Assembly: GCA_934646865.1 (NCBI GenBank)
Contig: CAKUEU010000033.1
Location: 1 to 18,989 of the forward strand
Reading direction: 5' to 3'
DNA from: an uncultured Collinsella sp.
Lineage (GTDB): Bacteria; Actinomycetota; Coriobacteriia; Coriobacteriales; Coriobacteriaceae
DNA: 18,989 bases
Shown here piece by piece: positions 16,103 through 18,989 of the stretch (its first letter is position 1; each line of letters begins with the position of its first letter). The notes below the pieces were generated by a model. It did not search any database. It saw only the letters and a program-made list of their open reading frames with translations, and was not told the origin of the DNA. The translations under genes were made by a program, and so were the position numbers.

Positions 16103-16558
16103 ATGAGCATCAATCGAGTGAACATCACCGGTAACCTCACGCGTGATCCCGAGCTGCGCGCCACCGCCGGCGGAACCCAGGTTCTGTCCTTTGGCGTCGC
16201 CGTGAACGATCGTCGCCGCAACCCGCAGACTGGCGAGTGGGAGGACTATCCCAACTTCGTGGACTGCACTATGTTCGGCACCCGCGCCGAGGCCGTGAGC
16301 CGTTTCCTGGCAAAGGGAAACAAGGTCGCGATCGAGGGCAAGCTGCGCTACAGCTCTTGGGAGCGCGACGGCCAGCGCCGGAGCAAGCTTGAGGTCATCG
16401 TCGATGAGATCGAGTTTATGAGCTCCCGTGGTGGCCAGGGTGGCTACGACCAGGGCGGTTACGCCCCCGCAGCCCCTGCAGCGCCCGCACCGCGTCCTAC
16501 CGCACCGGTGGCTACGCCGCCTGCGGTCGACGTCTACGATGAGGACATCCCGTTCTAA
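16103..16558 (+). CDS. ssb: Single-stranded DNA-binding protein
   Basis: A 151-residue SSB. The OB-fold spans about residues 1-105 (NRVNITGNLTRDPELR, FVDCTMFGTRAEAVSRFLAKGNKVAIEGKLRYSSWERDGQRRSKLEVIVDEIEFM). A Gly/Ala/Pro-rich flexible linker follows (107-143), then the acidic tip DEDIPF, which recruits partner proteins of replication and repair. AGAGGAAG precedes the ATG. Its place between rpsF and rpsR is conserved in many bacteria and marks it as the housekeeping copy. Confidence 0.98.
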   Translation: MSINRVNITGNLTRDPELRATAGGTQVLSFGVAVNDRRRNPQTGEWEDYPNFVDCTMFGTRAEAVSRFLAKGNKVAIEGKLRYSSWERDGQRRSKLEVIVDEIEFMSSRGGQGGYDQGGYAPAAPAAPAPRPTAPVATPPAVDVYDEDIPF

Positions 16559-16630
16559 GGGTTGTTCACCTATTTTTGAGTGAGAGGCGACTTTGGTTCG
16601 CCGAAGTTGCCAAATGAAAGGTATTTTGAC

Positions 16631-16897
16631 ATGGCTAATGATTATTCTGCACGTCAGCCGCGTCGTAAGTACTGCCAGTTCTGCAAGGAGAACACTGAGT
16701 TCATCGACTATAAGGACACTCAGCTTCTCCGTAAGTACATGACCGACCGTGGCAAGATCAAGCCCCGTCGCGTCACTGGCGCTTGCACGCAGCATCAGCA
16801 TGACATCGCCAACGCCATCAAGCGCGCCCGCGAGATGGCTCTCCTGCCGTACACCGTCCCCGTGGTTTCCTCTCGTGGCAACCGCGACCGCGGCTAA
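16631..16897 (+). CDS. rpsR: 30S ribosomal protein S18
   Basis: An 88-residue S18 with the YCQFCKEN Cys pair near the N-terminus and a further Cys in GACTQHQ, the zinc-binding-type form. The conserved core [50 protein letters not shown] is intact. It pairs with S6 in the ribosomal platform. ATG 16631 has GAAAGG upstream; an in-frame ATG at 16580 would add 17 non-family residues. It lies 15 bases before rplI, so the two are probably translationally linked. Confidence 0.97.
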   Translation: MANDYSARQPRRKYCQFCKENTEFIDYKDTQLLRKYMTDRGKIKPRRVTGACTQHQHDIANAIKRAREMALLPYTVPVVSSRGNRDRG

Positions 16898-16912
16898 GAA
16901 GGGAGACGCATC

Positions 16913-17443
16913 ATGAAGGTTATTCTTCTCGATGAGATCAAGGGCAAGGGCGGCGAGGGTGACGTCGTAGAGGTCGCTCAGGGTTACGCTGAGAACTTCC
17001 TGTTCCCCAAGAAGCTCGCTGTTGCCGCCACCAAGGGCAACCTCAAGCAGCTTGACGAGCGTCGCAACAACATCGCCAAGCGCGAGGCCGTCCGTCTGGC
17101 TACCGCCAACGAGACCAAGGCTGCCTTCGAGGGCAAGACGGTCACCGTTGACGTCAAGGTCGGCGACGAGGGCATCCTCTTTGGCTCCGTTACCGCCGCT
17201 ATGATCGCTGACGCCATCAAGGATCAGCTCGGTATGGACATCGACCGCAAGCGCGTCGAGCTCGGTAAGCCCATCAAGGTTGCCGGTGCCCACACCGTTT
17301 CCATCTCGCTGTACCGCGAGATCAAGGCCGAGGTTGTCGTTCTCGTCGGCGTTACCGCCGAGGAGCTCGCTGCCGAGGCTGAGGTCGAGGAGGCCGCTGA
17401 GGCCGAGACCGCCGAGGTCGAGACTGAGGCTGCTGCCGAGTAG
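16913..17443 (+). CDS. rplI: 50S ribosomal protein L9 with acidic C-terminal extension
   Basis: A 176-residue L9, longer than the usual 147-150. The N-terminal domain (MKVILLDEIKGKGGEGDVVEVAQGYAENFLFPKKLAVAAT) and the long connecting helix are standard. The C-terminal domain ends at KAEVVVLVG (about 146). A 30-residue tail then follows, almost all Ala and Glu, with 12 Glu and no basic residue. L9 binds 23S rRNA near L1 and restrains frameshifting. AAGGGAGA precedes the ATG. It is the last gene before the operon terminator. Confidence 0.97.
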   Translation: MKVILLDEIKGKGGEGDVVEVAQGYAENFLFPKKLAVAATKGNLKQLDERRNNIAKREAVRLATANETKAAFEGKTVTVDVKVGDEGILFGSVTAAMIADAIKDQLGMDIDRKRVELGKPIKVAGAHTVSISLYREIKAEVVVLVGVTAEELAAEAEVEEAAEAETAEVETEAAAE

Positions 17444-17475
17444 CATTTGCTGCGACGCAACAATCTTGTTCTAAG

Positions 17476-17507
17476 AAGGGCGCTCTGGGAGACCAGGGCG
17501 CCCTTTT
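17476..17507 (+). terminator. Terminator of the rpsF operon
   Basis: A thirteen-pair stem (17476-17488 with 17493-17505, one G-U) with a GAGA tetraloop runs into TTTT and a further TTTTT. It starts 33 bases after the rplI stop and separates the ribosomal operon from dnaB. Confidence 0.92.
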
Positions 17508-17667
17508 GCTTTTTAGCGCTCTGCAAGTGCCATAGAAGACGATGCGGTGAGGTCTATTTGTGGGACCGTTCATCCGTTTCGTTCGGTGATGATTGTCGAG
17601 GCGCGGCTCGTTTTTGGACCGCGGCTGATACTATGGATGCTCGCAAGCGATATGAATGAGGATGCTC

Positions 17668-18989
17668 ATGGCATATGACGATAGGGAGACCGGGCTGACG
17701 GTTGAGGACCGCGGCTCCAAGTTGGGTCTTCCCCAAAACCAAGATGCAGAGGCCAATGTACTGGCCGCTATGCTGCTATCGCCCGAGGTGGTCGAAGAGG
17801 CCCAGGTCGAGCTGCAGCCCGATGACTTCTACCGGCCCATTCATAAGACCATCTATACCGCGATGGTCGATATGTACAACAGCCGTATTCCCATCGACTC
17901 CATCTCGCTGATCGATTACCTGCGCAGCATCAACAAGCTCGATGCCGTGGGCGGCGAGGCGTACATTTTGGAGCTGATGGGCCAGACCCTGTCGCTCGTC
18001 AACTGGCAGCACCACGCCGCCATCGTTCGCCGCGACTCGATGCTGCGCGAGCTGATTGGCGCCACCAACGAGATCAATGCGCTGGCCTATAACGCCCCCA
18101 CCGACACCAAAGAGGTCGTGGAGCTGGCCGAGAGCAAGCTGCTCAAGGTCACGGCGCGCGAGGTCAAGTCGAGCTACAAGACGCTGACCGAGTTTATGGT
18201 CGAGGCCTATAACGAGGCCGAGGAAGTGTGCCAGGCCGGCGGCCAGGCCGCGGGCGTGCCCACGGGCTTCCCGTCGCTCGACCGCATGCTTATGGGCTTC
18301 CGCGAGGGCCAGCTCATCATCATCGGCGCCCGCCCCGCCGTGGGTAAGACCTCGTTCGCCCTGAACCTGGCACTCAACGCCGCCGCTGCGGGCTATACCG
18401 TCGGCTTCTTCTCGTTGGAGATGTCGGGCAAGGAAATTGCCCAGCGCCTGATTTGCGCCTATGCCATGATCTCGATCAGTGACTTCCGTATGGGCCGCAT
18501 TAGCCCCGAGCAGTGGGCCAACATCAACGAGGCTACGCAGACCTTGTCCAAGCTCGATATTCTGATTGACGATACGCCCGGCACCACGGTGACCGAGATT
18601 CGCGCCAAGAGCCGCCGTATGCTCCATAACAAGGAGAAGGCCATCATCATCCTGGACTACCTGCAGCTGGTGAGTCCTCCGCCGGGACGCCGCTCCGAGA
18701 GCCGTACCGTCGAGGTCTCCGAGATGTCGCGTGGTCTGAAGATCATGGCCAAGGAGCTCAAGATCCCGCTCATCGCGCTGTCGCAGCTCTCGCGTCAGGT
18801 CGAATCCCGTACCGGCAAGCGCCCGCAGCTTTCCGACCTTCGTGAATCGGGCTCCATCGAGCAGGACGCCGATATCGTTATGTTCTTGGACCGCTCCGCC
18901 GACGAGGCCGAAGCCTCGCGCGACGATCGACCCGACGAGGGCGTTACGCGTATCGTCGTGGCCAAGAACCGTTCGGGCCCGATCGGCGA
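17668..18989 (+). CDS. dnaB: Replicative DNA helicase DnaB (partial, cut by window end)
   Basis: The frame is open for 440 codons to the window edge with no stop. The N-terminal DnaB domain (LPQNQDAEANVLAAMLL through about residue 120) leads through the linker (SYKTLTEFMVEAYNEAEE) to the RecA-like helicase core. Walker A is GARPAVGKT (220-228), then FFSLEMSGKEIAQRL, and Walker B is IIILDYLQL with D330. SQLSRQVESR, LRESGSIEQDADIV and VAKNRSGPIG follow, so only the last few residues of the usual length are missing. It unwinds DNA at the replication fork. ATG 17668 is preceded by GAGG at 17658-17661; ATG 17662 in frame is too close to it. It lies downstream of its own terminator-separated gap. 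Confidence 0.97.
   Translation, partial: MAYDDRETGLTVEDRGSKLGLPQNQDAEANVLAAMLLSPEVVEEAQVELQPDDFYRPIHKTIYTAMVDMYNSRIPIDSISLIDYLRSINKLDAVGGEAYILELMGQTLSLVNWQHHAAIVRRDSMLRELIGATNEINALAYNAPTDTKEVVELAESKLLKVTAREVKSSYKTLTEFMVEAYNEAEEVCQAGGQAAGVPTGFPSLDRMLMGFREGQLIIIGARPAVGKTSFALNLALNAAAAGYTVGFFSLEMSGKEIAQRLICAYAMISISDFRMGRISPEQWANINEATQTLSKLDILIDDTPGTTVTEIRAKSRRMLHNKEKAIIILDYLQLVSPPPGRRSESRTVEVSEMSRGLKIMAKELKIPLIALSQLSRQVESRTGKRPQLSDLRESGSIEQDADIVMFLDRSADEAEASRDDRPDEGVTRIVVAKNRSGPIG

Overview
The window looks like a chromosomal piece of a high-GC Gram-positive gut actinomycete of the class Coriobacteriia, most likely Collinsella or a close relative. The pointers are the GC-rich, C/G-ending codons of the housekeeping genes, the rpsF-ssb-rpsR-rplI-dnaB order, LPXTG-anchored pilins, tRNA genes with an encoded CCA, and the style of the small lineage-specific proteins. 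The genus is an inference; the class is fairly safe.

Layout, left to right. Positions 1-77 are tRNA-Ile(GAT) with its terminator. Next comes a run of three small plus-strand genes: a bifunctional-nuclease (DUF151) family protein, a two-helix membrane protein and an unknown acidic protein. They are followed by typA/bipA (1761-3599) with a clean terminator. After a 424-base intergenic region with promoter-like sequence, three large secreted, sortase-anchored pilin/adhesin genes fill 4024-11302: a 1244-residue multidomain adhesin with an LPEAG signal, a 548-residue pilin with MPSTG that starts inside the end of the first gene, and a 593-residue pilin with LPLTG. The second and third pilins are visibly paralogous. 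A C10 homopolymer lies between them. No sortase gene is present in the window. A 14-bp bidirectional terminator and two tandem hairpins close the locus.

The minus strand then carries a secreted or membrane polymer-forming (bactofilin-like) protein, a TRIC/UPF0126 channel-family protein, and a PD-(D/E)XK nuclease-like protein. The last of these is bracketed by two nearly identical 70-bp palindromic repeats in direct orientation. Next to it lies a cluster of perfect hairpins ending in a 25-nt copy of the 3' end of the neighbouring tRNA-Ser, placed in inverted orientation. Two minus-strand tRNA-Ser genes (CGA and GGA) follow, each with a terminator.

The right end is the conserved ribosomal/replication block: promoter, rpsF, ssb, rpsR, rplI (with an unusual acidic tail), terminator, and dnaB, which is cut by the window end. 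The most unusual material is the pilin locus with its C10 tract and the repeat-bounded nuclease region beside the tRNA-Ser genes.
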